64,000 nucleotides of DNA from Bacillota bacterium (GTDB lineage: Bacteria; Bacillota; Clostridia; Oscillospirales; Ruminococcaceae), in the NCBI GenBank assembly GCA_023443315.1, contig JAEZVA010000045.1, positions 4,866 through 68,865 of the forward strand. The letters run 5' to 3'. Shown here one piece after another: positions 43,888 through 52,523 of this stretch. Positions within the stretch are counted from its first letter, which is position 1; the number at the start of each line of letters is the position of its first letter. A program made the position numbers and the translations under genes. Below the pieces are notes generated by a model, which was not told where the DNA came from, ran no database searches, and was given only the letters and a program-made list of their open reading frames with translations.

Positions 43888-44430
43888 ATGGAGTTACCAA
43901 AACGCAAACCCATTCGCTTACGCGGTTATGATTACGCCCAATGCGGCGCATATTTTATTACTATATGCGTTAGAAATCGACATGAAATGTTGTGGAATAA
44001 AGATACAGAAACGCGCACCCGTCATCAGGAAGAATGTGCAGATAATTTACATGAAATGTATTCTTTGTCCGAATACGGTTTGATTGTCGAACAGGCAATT
44101 AAAAATATTCCAGATATTTATCACGAGGTTAATGTAATAAAATATGTTATTATGCCAAACCATGTTCACTTGCTGATAGAAACCGTGCCCGGTACGAACC
44201 ATGAAGAGAACGGGCGATTGCTAATCGCCCCTACGGTTTCTACCGTTGTTAAGCAGTTTAAACGAAGTGTCTCAAAACAAATTGGGTTTTCCTTTTGGCA
44301 AAAATCCTTTCATGACCATATTATTCGCAATCAACAGGATTATCAGATGATATGCCGCTATATCGATGAAAATCCGAATAAATGGCGGGAAGACTGTTAT
44401 TATCCCGTTAAGGAATGTATACGCGAATAG
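43888..44430 (+). CDS. REP-associated tyrosine transposase (RAYT, Y1/HUH)
   Basis: The 180-residue protein has the Y1-transposase HUH motif NHVHLLIE and, toward the C-terminus, HDHIIRNQQDYQMICRYIDE containing the catalytic Tyr region. RAYTs mobilise REP palindromes by single-strand chemistry. It is flanked by two identical GGGCGATT-family elements and contains an inverted copy at 44211-44236 that encodes ENGRLLIAPTV in frame. It lies between an orphan leader and glnA, with AT-rich composition unlike its neighbours. Confidence 0.9.
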   Translation: MELPKRKPIRLRGYDYAQCGAYFITICVRNRHEMLWNKDTETRTRHQEECADNLHEMYSLSEYGLIVEQAIKNIPDIYHEVNVIKYVIMPNHVHLLIETVPGTNHEENGRLLIAPTVSTVVKQFKRSVSKQIGFSFWQKSFHDHIIRNQQDYQMICRYIDENPNKWREDCYYPVKECIRE

Positions 44431-44465
44431 TTTACTTCCTTTAACGAGCAACATAATATCCCTCC

Positions 44466-44498
44466 GTAGGGGCGATTATCAATCGCCCGCGGTTACCG
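44466..44498. repeat. REP-like element, GGGCGATT family
   Basis: This copy matches 43697-43729 exactly over the GTAGGGGCGATTATCAATCG core and the following CCCGCGGTTACCG. It lies between the RAYT stop and the glnA ribosome site. Confidence 0.8.
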
Positions 44499-44592
44499 TC
44501 GAAGCACAACCAATCAACGCCGAGGACACCATTCCCAAAACATCAAATATAATTAAACCAAAACAATCCCCAAAAAGAAAGGACATGATGGT

Positions 44593-45900
44593 ATGCAGTA
44601 TACCTCTAGCGACGTGATTAAGTTTGCAAAGGAAAACGACGTCAAATTCATACGCCTTGCGTTTTGCGACGTGTTCGGCACGCTAAAGAACCTGTCGGTC
44701 ATGTCCGACGAGCTGCCGCGCGCGTTTGAACGCGGCATTTTGTTTGACGCAAACGCCGTTACCGGCTACCGCGATATGGAGGACACCGAGCTGCTTTTGT
44801 TCCCCGACCCCAGCACCCTCACGGTGCTGCCGTGGCGGCCACAGCAGGGGCGTGTGGTGCGCCTGTTTTGTGATATCCGCCGTCCCGACGGTACGCCGTT
44901 TGCGGGGGATAACAGAGCGATTTTAAAGAACACACTCAAAAAGGCGCAGGATATGGGCTACACCTGCCATATCGGCACCGACTGCGAGTTTTACCTGTTT
45001 GAGGCGGATGAAAACGGCAACCCCACCCGCAAGCCCCATGACCTTGCGCGGTATTTTGACGTTGCCCCCTTAGACCGCGGCGAGAACGTACGCCGCGACA
45101 TCTGCCTCACGCTCGAGGAGATGGACATCAAGCCCCAAAGCTCCCACCACGAAAAGGGGCCCGGGCAAAACGAGATCGATTTTAAAAGCAGCACCCCGCT
45201 GCGCGCGGCGGATAACTTTGCCACCTTCAAGTCGGTGGTAAAGACCATGGCGTCACGCAACGGGCTGTATGCGTCCTTTATGCCAAAACCGATGTACGAT
45301 GAAAGCGGCAGCGGTCTGCACATCAAGCTTTCGCTGTATCGGGGCGTTACCAATGTGTTTCAGTGCGGCGAGCAAGGGCTAAGCCGCGAGGCGCGTTCGT
45401 TTATTGCGGGCGTTTTGCGCTATGCGCGTGAGATGAGCGTCTTCTTAAACCCGCTTACCAACTCCTACGCGCGGCTTACCGCATCCGAAGGATTAAACCG
45501 CATTGCGTGGGGCTACCGCAACCTGTCACAGATTGTGCGCATCCCCACCCTTTGCGACGACCTTGCGCATCTGGTGCTGCGCTCGAGCGACCCGTCCTGC
45601 AACCCGTATATCGTGTTTGCGCTGGTGCTTAGCGCGGGGCTTGAGGGCATTGAAAAGGGCTACGAGCTGGCCGACGAGCTATTCTGCGACAGCGCCGCCT
45701 GCCTGACGGATGCTGCGCTTTTGCCTGCCGCATTAAACGAGGCTATCAAAGAGGGGAGCGAGGGCGAGTTCCTATCCTCGGTGCTGCCCGACCGCCTGAT
45801 TGACAGCTACCTTTCCGCCAAACGGCGCGAATGGGATACCTATACCACCCGCAAGGACAAAGAGGTTATTGAGCGCGAGATGTATTTTAACATCATCTGA
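44593..45900 (+). CDS. glnA: Glutamine synthetase (type I-like)
   Basis: The 435-residue protein has a short beta-grasp N-terminal domain (LAFCDVFGTLKNLSV) and a catalytic domain with GTDCEFYLFE, PGQNEIDF and GSGLHIKLSLY, typical of the short clostridial GlnA-like enzymes. The usual adenylylation loop Tyr is not evident. It is the second glutamine synthetase in the window and is co-transcribed with the ANTAR regulator 41 bases downstream. A gamma-glutamyl-amine synthetase activity cannot be excluded. Confidence 0.88.
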   Translation: MQYTSSDVIKFAKENDVKFIRLAFCDVFGTLKNLSVMSDELPRAFERGILFDANAVTGYRDMEDTELLLFPDPSTLTVLPWRPQQGRVVRLFCDIRRPDGTPFAGDNRAILKNTLKKAQDMGYTCHIGTDCEFYLFEADENGNPTRKPHDLARYFDVAPLDRGENVRRDICLTLEEMDIKPQSSHHEKGPGQNEIDFKSSTPLRAADNFATFKSVVKTMASRNGLYASFMPKPMYDESGSGLHIKLSLYRGVTNVFQCGEQGLSREARSFIAGVLRYAREMSVFLNPLTNSYARLTASEGLNRIAWGYRNLSQIVRIPTLCDDLAHLVLRSSDPSCNPYIVFALVLSAGLEGIEKGYELADELFCDSAACLTDAALLPAALNEAIKEGSEGEFLSSVLPDRLIDSYLSAKRREWDTYTTRKDKEVIEREMYFNII

Positions 45901-45941
45901 CCGCCGCCCTTTGCAGCTACAGGCAAACGGGTCGTAACCGA

Positions 45942-46559
45942 ATGGAACTTAACACACAACAAAGCATAACGGTGGTGATGGGTATGGAACAGGTTCTACT
46001 GGTTTCGAGCACCGATAAAAGCATAGAATTTATCTCGCAGCTTTTGCGCGAAGCGGGCACAAACCCCGCCGACATCATCTGTGCACAGAGCGGTGGTGAG
46101 GCGCGCCGGCTTGTTTCGCGCACCGATTATTCACTCATTGTCATCAACGCGCCGCTGTCCGACGAGTTCGGGCACGAGCTTTCGATATCCTGCGCCGAGC
46201 ACACCACGGCGGGCATCATCATCATTGCCAAAAACGAGATTGCCGACGATGTATCCGCCCGTGTGGAAAACTACGGCGTGTTTGTTCTGCCAAAACCCTT
46301 AGGCAGGCAGATGTTCTTTCAAACCCTCAAGCTGGTTGCCGCCGCCAGACGGCGTATGCTGGGGCTGAAAAACGAGAACCTGAAGCTTCAGAAGAAGATT
46401 GAGGAGATTCGCCTCATCGACCGCGGCAAGTGTGCCCTGATTCAATACCTGAGCATGACCGAGGAGCAGGCGCATAAATACATCGAGCGTCAGGCAATGG
46501 ATCTGCGCGTCACCAAAAAAGAGGTGGCGGAGGGGATCTTGCGGACGTATGAGACGTAG
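45942..46559 (+). CDS. ANTAR-domain response regulator with degenerate receiver
   Basis: The 205-residue protein has an N-terminal receiver-like fold, a coiled helix (LGLKNENLKLQKKIEEIR) and a C-terminal three-helix ANTAR domain (IQYLSMTEEQAHKYIERQAM). ANTAR domains bind paired RNA hexaloop hairpins and prevent termination. The acidic pocket is replaced (VLLVSSTDKS) and the phosphoacceptor Asp is Asn in LIVINAPL, though the Lys in LPKPL remains, so phosphorylation is unlikely. The real start may be 45978 or 45984, where GGTGGTG precedes ATG. It follows glnA. Confidence 0.88.
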   Translation: MELNTQQSITVVMGMEQVLLVSSTDKSIEFISQLLREAGTNPADIICAQSGGEARRLVSRTDYSLIVINAPLSDEFGHELSISCAEHTTAGIIIIAKNEIADDVSARVENYGVFVLPKPLGRQMFFQTLKLVAAARRRMLGLKNENLKLQKKIEEIRLIDRGKCALIQYLSMTEEQAHKYIERQAMDLRVTKKEVAEGILRTYET

Positions 46560-46592
46560 GGGATTGTCTAATTATCATCGCATAAAAGAATG

Positions 46593-46616
46593 ACCCGCCG
46601 GAAAACGGCGGGTTTT
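46593..46616 (+). terminator. Terminator of the glnA-ANTAR operon
   Basis: ACCCGCCG and CGGCGGGT arms around AAAA are followed by TTTT, 34 bases after the ANTAR gene. Confidence 0.8.
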
Positions 46617-46654
46617 GTGTATGATACACTCAATACGTTAACTGCAACCAACAA

Positions 46655-46700
46655 ACCCCCGCCAACCTGCAATGCTTCGGCAGGTTGGCGGGGGTGTTTT
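46655..46700. terminator. Terminator downstream of htrA
   Basis: Sixteen-base arms ACCCCCGCCAACCTGC and GCAGGTTGGCGGGGGT are perfectly complementary. T residues lie on both sides, so it can act for the convergent operons. Confidence 0.85.
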
Positions 46701-46758
46701 ACTAATTTCTATCGGGTTTCGCTTCGCGCACTATTACAATCGGTGCCTGCCAAAGCAA

Positions 46759-48213
46759 TTATTTAATCGACGGCAGCTCTACCTGTGCGCTTGCGCCGGT
46801 GTCCTCGAACAGGGCGATGGTCACCTCAAAGGTTTGATCCGCACCGCTTACGGGGCGGCGGAAAACGGTCAGGGTGATGGTATCGCCGGGCTTGTGCTTT
46901 TCTAAAACGGAGTAGATGTCGTTGGCGGTGTTAATCTTTACGCCGTCAATCTTTGTGATGATGTCGTTTGCCTGCACGCCCTTGGCGGCAATGTCGCTGC
47001 CGCGCTCTACGCCCGCAATGACCACGCCGGTGGGCACCGAGTAAAGCTGTGCCTCCATCTCGCCGACCGAGCCGCTGATGGTAATGCCAATCTTCGCGCG
47101 TCCGGTCACACGACCGTTTGCAATCAGGTCCTCAATAATCGGCACGGCGGTGTTGCTGGGTATGGCAAAGCCGATGCCCTCGTAGTCGGTGGCGGCTATC
47201 TTAGAGGAGTTGATGCCGATAACCTGCCCGTATTCGTTTACCAAAGCACCGCCCGAGTTACCGGGGTTGATGGCGGCGTCGGTCTGGATGCTGTCCATTG
47301 TGTAGCCGCCCGAGCTTGTAATCTGGCGGTTTACGGCCGAGATAATGCCCTGTGTGATGCTGCCGGCAAACTCCAGTCCGCCGGGGTTGCCGATGGCAAC
47401 CACCTTGTCGCCTGCCGCCATCTGGTCGGAGTTTCCTAATGTAGCGACGGTCAGACCGGTTGCTTCAATCTTTATTACTGCAAGGTCGGTGCGGGCATCG
47501 GTGCCAATAACCTTTGCCTCGTATTCGTCTGAGTTGCTCAGTACAACCTTAATGCCCTGTGCGCCGCTGATAACGTGAGCGTTGGTCACAATATAGCCGT
47601 CCTCGCTCAGGATGATACCCGAGCCTTCACCTGCGGGAACCCAGGTGGAGTTCATCTGGTAGGTGACAATCCCCACCACGCTGGGGGACACCTTTACATG
47701 AATTTGCTTGGTGGTCAGCGCACCGCTCACCGAGACGATATCCTCATCCTGTGGTACATCCGAGATGCTGATGCCGTTGTTGACGGTAGCGTCCCCATCC
47801 TTTATCGCCGGCGCGGAGGAGGCAATCTCCGAAGCGGTGCCGCCCGGGTTTTGAAGAATGTTGTTTGCGCCTGCTAGGGTATAGATACCAAAGCCCGCAA
47901 ACGCGACAATGGAAAGGGAGAGCATTACTCCGATAATGCCAAGGAACACCTTAAGCCCCGTCGGTGCGCCGCGGCGTTTGGGCGCAGGTCGTGCCCCTTG
48001 CTGGTCGTAGTCGTGAAAGTTCCACTTATACTCGCTGGAGTTCTGCTGCTGGTACTGGCCCGGGATGGTGGGTCTTTGCCCGGGATAAGTGGTAGGAGGA
48101 GGGGGCGGCGTCCATTGGTTTGCGCCCTGCTGATAGCTCCATCCGCTTTGATTGTTTTGTGTGTAGCCTTTGTTTTCGTTTGTGCCTTCTTTGTTTAAAT
48201 CGTAATCACTCAT
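46759..48213 (-). CDS. htrA: HtrA/DegP-like membrane-anchored serine protease
   Basis: The 484-residue protein has a Gln/Pro-rich cytoplasmic N-terminus, one membrane helix (about 88-110), a trypsin-like domain with catalytic His213 (TNAHVISG), Asp243 (DARTDLAVIKI) and Ser320 (GNSGGALV), and a C-terminal PDZ domain (VQANDIITKIDGVKINTAND). It degrades or refolds proteins outside the membrane during envelope stress. It lies near a PhoB/PhoR-like system on the same strand, a common neighbourhood in Firmicutes. Confidence 0.94.
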   Translation of the reverse strand: MSDYDLNKEGTNENKGYTQNNQSGWSYQQGANQWTPPPPPTTYPGQRPTIPGQYQQQNSSEYKWNFHDYDQQGARPAPKRRGAPTGLKVFLGIIGVMLSLSIVAFAGFGIYTLAGANNILQNPGGTASEIASSAPAIKDGDATVNNGISISDVPQDEDIVSVSGALTTKQIHVKVSPSVVGIVTYQMNSTWVPAGEGSGIILSEDGYIVTNAHVISGAQGIKVVLSNSDEYEAKVIGTDARTDLAVIKIEATGLTVATLGNSDQMAAGDKVVAIGNPGGLEFAGSITQGIISAVNRQITSSGGYTMDSIQTDAAINPGNSGGALVNEYGQVIGINSSKIAATDYEGIGFAIPSNTAVPIIEDLIANGRVTGRAKIGITISGSVGEMEAQLYSVPTGVVIAGVERGSDIAAKGVQANDIITKIDGVKINTANDIYSVLEKHKPGDTITLTVFRRPVSGADQTFEVTIALFEDTGASAQVELPSIK

Positions 48214-48504
48214 GGAAGATTCCTCCCGCTCGTCTTAATGTTCTATAATACCCCGTTTGCGTCGGTTTCACTGACGCGTGTCTTGCCGAGGTGTTTGTCT
48301 TTGTCTTTAGTATAACCGCAAGTTGTGAATAGGAAATAAACGCTTTTTTAAGGATTGACTGCTAGAAAGCAAGAAAATTGTTACAAAACATTGCCAAAAC
48401 TTTTAAGAACATCGTTTTTTGCTCTGTTCGCTGCAATATAAGCTGCGATATCCCAAATGAAAAGTTAACGTCTGCGTAAAACAAAACGCCGCTAGCCATC
48501 GTGA

Positions 48505-50022
48505 TTATTTCGCGCTGTTTTCGCGGGGCGTTTCCTTTTCGTCGGCGCTGCGCTGTTTCTTTTTATCGCGCGCTAACGTAAGCCGCGCGGTGGTCGTGCT
48601 GGGCGCACTGGGCACAGAGAACACAAACTCGCAGAACTGCCCCGGCTCGCTGTTTACAATAATATCGCCGCTGTGCAGGTTCACGATGGTTTTGACGATA
48701 TATAGTCCAAGCCCAACGCCCTGTTTATCAAGTCCGCGTGATTTATCGGTTTTATAAAAACGGTCAAAGACGCTTGTTACTTCCTCTTGGGCAATGCCCT
48801 CGCCTGAGTTGCGCACCCCGATATAGGTTGTGCCGCCCTCTGCCTTGTAATACACCTCGATGTATCCGCCGTCGTTTACAAACTTCACGGCGTTGTCCAC
48901 CAGGTTATATACCACCTGATGAATCATATCCGGGTCTGCCAGTACCATCACCTTGCCCACGTCAAGCCCGCGGATGTCAAGGTTCTTTTCTTCAATGCGC
49001 CGTTCAAACGCAAAGATGGTGCGGCACACCGTTTCGTTTACGTCAAACTCCACGGGGCGTATCTTCATCTCGCCAGCCTCGATGCGGGAAAGGTCGAGCA
49101 TCGAGCGCACCAAGCGCGATAATCTGCGGGTCTCATCCGCGACAATGCGCAGGTATTGCTCCCGCTTTTCTTCGGGAATGGTGCCGTCAAGTATGCCCTC
49201 GATAAACCCGCCGATGGTGGTCATGGGTGTTTTTAGCTCGTGCGAAACGTTAGCCACAAAGCTGCGGCGCATCTTTTCGGTGGTGGCAAGGGAGGACGCC
49301 ATATTGTTAAACGCCACCGCAAGCTGACCCATCTCGTCGTTGTCGCGCACTGGAACGCGACGGGTAAAATCGCCTTTACCAAAGCTTTTTGCCGCATATG
49401 CCATCTCGCGTAAGGGTCGTGTCATGCGGCGGGTGACGATGTAGATAACGATAAACGAGAAGCCCAGTACCATCATCGCACTCAGGGTGAACATCTTAAG
49501 CAGCTCTCCCAAGAATACACGCAGCGCAATCGCCGACGACGACACAAACACATAGCCAATCTGCCCCATGTTCTCTACCACAACCGGCATGCCCACGGTG
49601 TAATACTCGGTGCTGTACAGCCCGCCCAAGCTGCCAAGCTCGGAGTAATAGATGGAGCTTGACGCACGGGAAAGGATGGTCTCGGGCACCATGGTATTCT
49701 CGGTGATGTTCTCAATCTCGTGGGTGGTGACCAGCGTTCTACCCGTATTGTCGGTTAAAAAGATCGTCGCGTCCACCGCGCCGCCGAGAATCTGATAGTT
49801 TGAGAGCACCACGGCACGGCTGATGCTGCCATCCCCGCGCTGGATATACTGCGCCGCCGTCACCGATGCCGCCGCCCGTGCGTTGCGCAAAAGCAGCCGT
49901 TCGCGCTCGTATTTAAAATACTGCGACGCAAAGAACAACAGCACAGCGCCCAGAATGGCCATGCTGCCGAGTATGATCGCCGTAAACAGCGTAAAGTATT
50001 TTGTAAACATGCTCTTTTGCAT
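48505..50022 (-). CDS. Sensor histidine kinase (HAMP, PhoR/WalK-like)
   Basis: The 505-residue protein has two membrane helices (about 12-34 and 170-192) enclosing an extracellular sensor domain, a HAMP linker, a HisKA box (FVANVSHELKTPMTTIGGF) and an ATPase domain with an N box (HQVVYNLVDNAVKF) and G boxes. It should phosphorylate the response regulator encoded upstream. The ATG at 50022 has GGAG 6 bases upstream; longer frames run into REP sequence and are not credible. Confidence 0.93.
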   Translation of the reverse strand: MQKSMFTKYFTLFTAIILGSMAILGAVLLFFASQYFKYERERLLLRNARAAASVTAAQYIQRGDGSISRAVVLSNYQILGGAVDATIFLTDNTGRTLVTTHEIENITENTMVPETILSRASSSIYYSELGSLGGLYSTEYYTVGMPVVVENMGQIGYVFVSSSAIALRVFLGELLKMFTLSAMMVLGFSFIVIYIVTRRMTRPLREMAYAAKSFGKGDFTRRVPVRDNDEMGQLAVAFNNMASSLATTEKMRRSFVANVSHELKTPMTTIGGFIEGILDGTIPEEKREQYLRIVADETRRLSRLVRSMLDLSRIEAGEMKIRPVEFDVNETVCRTIFAFERRIEEKNLDIRGLDVGKVMVLADPDMIHQVVYNLVDNAVKFVNDGGYIEVYYKAEGGTTYIGVRNSGEGIAQEEVTSVFDRFYKTDKSRGLDKQGVGLGLYIVKTIVNLHSGDIIVNSEPGQFCEFVFSVPSAPSTTTARLTLARDKKKQRSADEKETPRENSAK

Positions 50023-50468
50023 AAGCAGCTCCGTCTTTGTTTCGGTGGGGTTATCGGTGCGGGGATGTAGGGGAGAGCGTCCGCGATGTCCCGTGGCGGT
50101 GCCTCGTCGGCAACCGCGGGCAACCGCGGGCGGTTGAAATGCCAACCACAGGTTGGTGATTGGCGATTTGTAGGGAGCGACGCCCTCGTCGCTCCGATTG
50201 TCACCACATTGATGAATCCGAAAAGAACGAAAAACCAGAGAACCAGAGTTCTTTTAATGCCAACCGAAGGTTGGCTATGCGTAGGTTGGCGATACAATGA
50301 TTAGCAATCTCGTAGGGAACGATCTTGACCGTTCCGATTGTCACCGTGATGATTAACACAAAAGCCTGTTTGAGACTGGTCGGGGACGGAGCGACGGGGG
50401 CGTCGCTCCCTACGGTGCGGTCTGTAAAACTCGGAAAACCAGAGAACCGAAGGTTGGCGATGTACCCT
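50023..50468. repeat. REP-like cluster between response regulator and kinase genes
   Basis: No gene is present. The stretch holds GAGCGACG-family copies at 50170-50196 and, inverted, 50388-50414, an AACGATC/GACCGTT element at 50311-50336, and CCAACCGAAGGTTGG-type palindromes. The copies carry GTAGGG/CCCTAC tails and share GATTGTCACC flanks. Because they sit in the transcribed gap of a two-component operon, they may alter mRNA processing. Confidence 0.75.
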
Positions 50469-51161
50469 TTATTCCTTCACCTCGAACTTATACCCAACGC
50501 CCCATACGGTTTTTAGCGTCCACTCATCGGAAACGCCCTCGAGCTTTTCGCGCAGGCGTTTGACGTGTACGTCTACGGTGCGGGAGTCGCCGTAATACTC
50601 AAAGCCCCACACCTCGTCGAGCAACTGGTCGCGGGTGTAGACGCGGTTGGGGTTGCTTGAAAGGTGGAACAACAGCTCCAGCTCCTTGGGCGGGGTGTCC
50701 ACCTGTTTGCCATCCACGCGCAGCTCGTACTTTGTCATGTTTACAATCAGCTTATCAAAGCGTACCTCTTTAATCGAAGGCTCGCAGGATTGTCCGCCCG
50801 TGCGGCGCAGCACCGCCTTGATGCGCGCGACGATCTCCTTTGCATCAAACGGCTTTACTACATAATCATCCGCGCCAAGCTCAAGCCCCAACACCTTATC
50901 AAACGTCTCTCCCTTGGCGGTGAGCATGATGATGGGCACCTCGCTCTTTTTGCGTATCTCGCGGCACACCTGCCAGCCGTCTAGCTTTGGCATCATGATG
51001 TCGAGAATGAGCAGGTCGGGCTTTTCCACATCATACTTGGTCAGCGCCGCCTCGCCATCGTTTGCAATTACAGGCGTAAAGCCTTCCTTCTCCAAATACA
51101 GCCGCAGCAGCTCGCAGATATTCTTATCGTCGTCTACCACTAAAATCTTGCCTTGCGACAT
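50469..51161 (-). CDS. OmpR/PhoB-family response regulator
   Basis: The 230-residue protein has a receiver domain with the acidic pocket VVDDDKN, phosphoacceptor Asp in LLILDIMMP (about 54) and Lys in VVKPFD, followed by a winged-helix DNA-binding domain (DQLLDEVWGFEYYGDSRTVD). It is the likely partner of the kinase encoded 446 bases downstream and may control the nearby htrA gene. Length and domain order are typical. Confidence 0.95.
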   Translation of the reverse strand: MSQGKILVVDDDKNICELLRLYLEKEGFTPVIANDGEAALTKYDVEKPDLLILDIMMPKLDGWQVCREIRKKSEVPIIMLTAKGETFDKVLGLELGADDYVVKPFDAKEIVARIKAVLRRTGGQSCEPSIKEVRFDKLIVNMTKYELRVDGKQVDTPPKELELLFHLSSNPNRVYTRDQLLDEVWGFEYYGDSRTVDVHVKRLREKLEGVSDEWTLKTVWGVGYKFEVKE

Positions 51162-51449
51162 TACTACTCATTCCTCTCTTTTTTCAGTCAATTGGCAGCA
51201 TCTCCGTCGTAATCGCGTCTTTTCACGCGTTAGACCATTTTGCCCGAATGAAAACACGCTGTTATCTAATCTCTATTATATTTCATAATATGGGTCAGTG
51301 GTTAATAATTTATAAATGTTTCATGGATTTTTCTGCACAAGTGGCGGGATTTCGCCGTTTTTTGGGTGACCTTGGTGAATAAGCGCGGTGCATCGGTTTT
51401 TTTGTAATCTACCTGTACGGGTAGAGTTTTGCGATGCCCTGCGGCGGGG
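51162..51449. other. Intergenic region upstream of the response regulator
   Basis: No gene is seen. The stretch should hold the response regulator promoter; AT-rich sequence near 51240-51320 is compatible but I see no clear -35/-10 pair. The direct repeat of the RAYT unit begins at 51450. Confidence 0.4.
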
Positions 51450-51518
51450 CGTATTGTTTTTATACGTACTTGGGGCATGCTGCGGTGATGCGGAGCGACG
51501 GGGGCGTCGCTCCCTACG
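51450..51518. repeat. 69-bp direct repeat with REP core, copy at RAYT 3' side
   Basis: It begins GTATTGTTTTTATACGTACT and ends in a GAGCGACG-family palindrome with a CCCTACG tail (51491-51518). The same arrangement occurs at 52114-52182 upstream of the RAYT gene. Confidence 0.8.
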
Positions 51519-52059
51519 GCTTTGGATGGATTTTTTTGTCGTTTAGTTCATCCAGCTGCCATTTTATTGGGTTGGTATCAATATATTGCCACACCTTGCT
51601 GTATTGCTCCCTGCTTTTAATTATCTCCTCGTAAAACGATTCCTGCCATAACGACATATCCGTGTTATAAAGCTTCTTAAAATATCGTGTTGTCACCGAT
51701 TTAAAATCTTTAATAAGGCCTTGTAGGGAGCGACGCCCTCGTCGCTCCGTTATCTCAAACGCATATTTCTTTGTTTTCTCTTCTATTGGTTCCACGTTTT
51801 TTATCACAAGAATGCCATGGATGTGGTTTGGCATCAAAACAAACTTATTTAATTCCACATTTTCATTTAGAATCGCAATGTTGTTCCAGCATGCAATAAC
51901 CTTTTTTCCCATTTCAGAAGGGACGACAGTTGCGTCATCACCAACAATGTCACATAGTATATTCTCTCTATTTTTGACACATACGGTTACGTAATAATAT
52001 CCGTATCCACCGTAATCAAATTGCTTTAATCTGTGGTTTTTTCTTTGTGGTAGTTCCAT
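51514..52059 (-). CDS. Second REP-associated tyrosine transposase (RAYT)
   Basis: The 181-residue protein has the HUH motif NHIHGILV and a C-terminal EEIIKSREQYSKVWQYID with the catalytic Tyr region. It is only distantly similar to the RAYT at 43888. The ATG at 52059 is chosen for similarity to the other RAYT start (MELPxRK). A GAGCGACG-family element at 51723-51748 lies inside the gene and encodes ITERRGRRSLQ in frame, just before the LIKDFKSVTTR helix. A 69-bp direct repeat brackets the gene. Confidence 0.88.
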   Translation of the reverse strand: MELPQRKNHRLKQFDYGGYGYYYVTVCVKNRENILCDIVGDDATVVPSEMGKKVIACWNNIAILNENVELNKFVLMPNHIHGILVIKNVEPIEEKTKKYAFEITERRGRRSLQGLIKDFKSVTTRYFKKLYNTDMSLWQESFYEEIIKSREQYSKVWQYIDTNPIKWQLDELNDKKIHPKP

Positions 52060-52113
52060 TTTATCGCCACCCATTACATGTTTTTTGTGGGCAAGGTGGT
52101 CAACACCGCAGGG

Positions 52114-52182
52114 TGCATTGTTTTTATACGTGCTTGGGTTTTGCTTCCGCAATGCGGAGCGACGGGGGCGTCGCTCCCTACG
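52114..52182. repeat. 69-bp direct repeat with REP core, copy at RAYT 5' side
   Basis: It matches 51450-51518, including GCATTGTTTTTATACGTGCT and the CGGAGCGACGGGGGCGTCGC core. A decayed third copy follows at about 52271-52324. Confidence 0.8.
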
Positions 52183-52523
52183 ACGGGCTCTGAAAACACG
52201 GAAAACCAGAGAACCGAAGGTTCTCATAAAACGAAGCTTTGCTTCGCTATGCGACGGGAGCGTCGCTCACTACGGTGTGGCGTATTGATTTATAAGTGCT
52301 TGGGGCATGTTTTGCAAATACGGAGTCCGTCCCGCCCCACCGATAAACACACCCATAGGAGGCGGCGTCTCAGACGCGCCGTGTTATTGTCTTATTGGTA
52401 ACCACGGGCGATTCTCTGATTGTGGATTCGTAGGGAGCGACGCCCTCGACGCTCCGATTGTCCCCTCGTTGATGTATTTCGCCTGAAAACCCGCATGCAT
52501 ACCCCGCAGCAACACGCCGTACC
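52183..52523. repeat. Further REP-like sequence
   Basis: No gene is present. The stretch contains a decayed GAGCGTCGCTC element (about 52252-52275), the partial third direct repeat, and a GAGCGACG-family copy at 52429-52456 followed by the GATTGTC flank seen elsewhere. Confidence 0.65.

Noticed and set aside
50023..50145. N-terminal extension of the histidine kinase
   Set aside because: It is Arg/Pro-rich translation of palindromic repeats, and the ATG at 50022 has GGAG at good spacing just before the first membrane helix.
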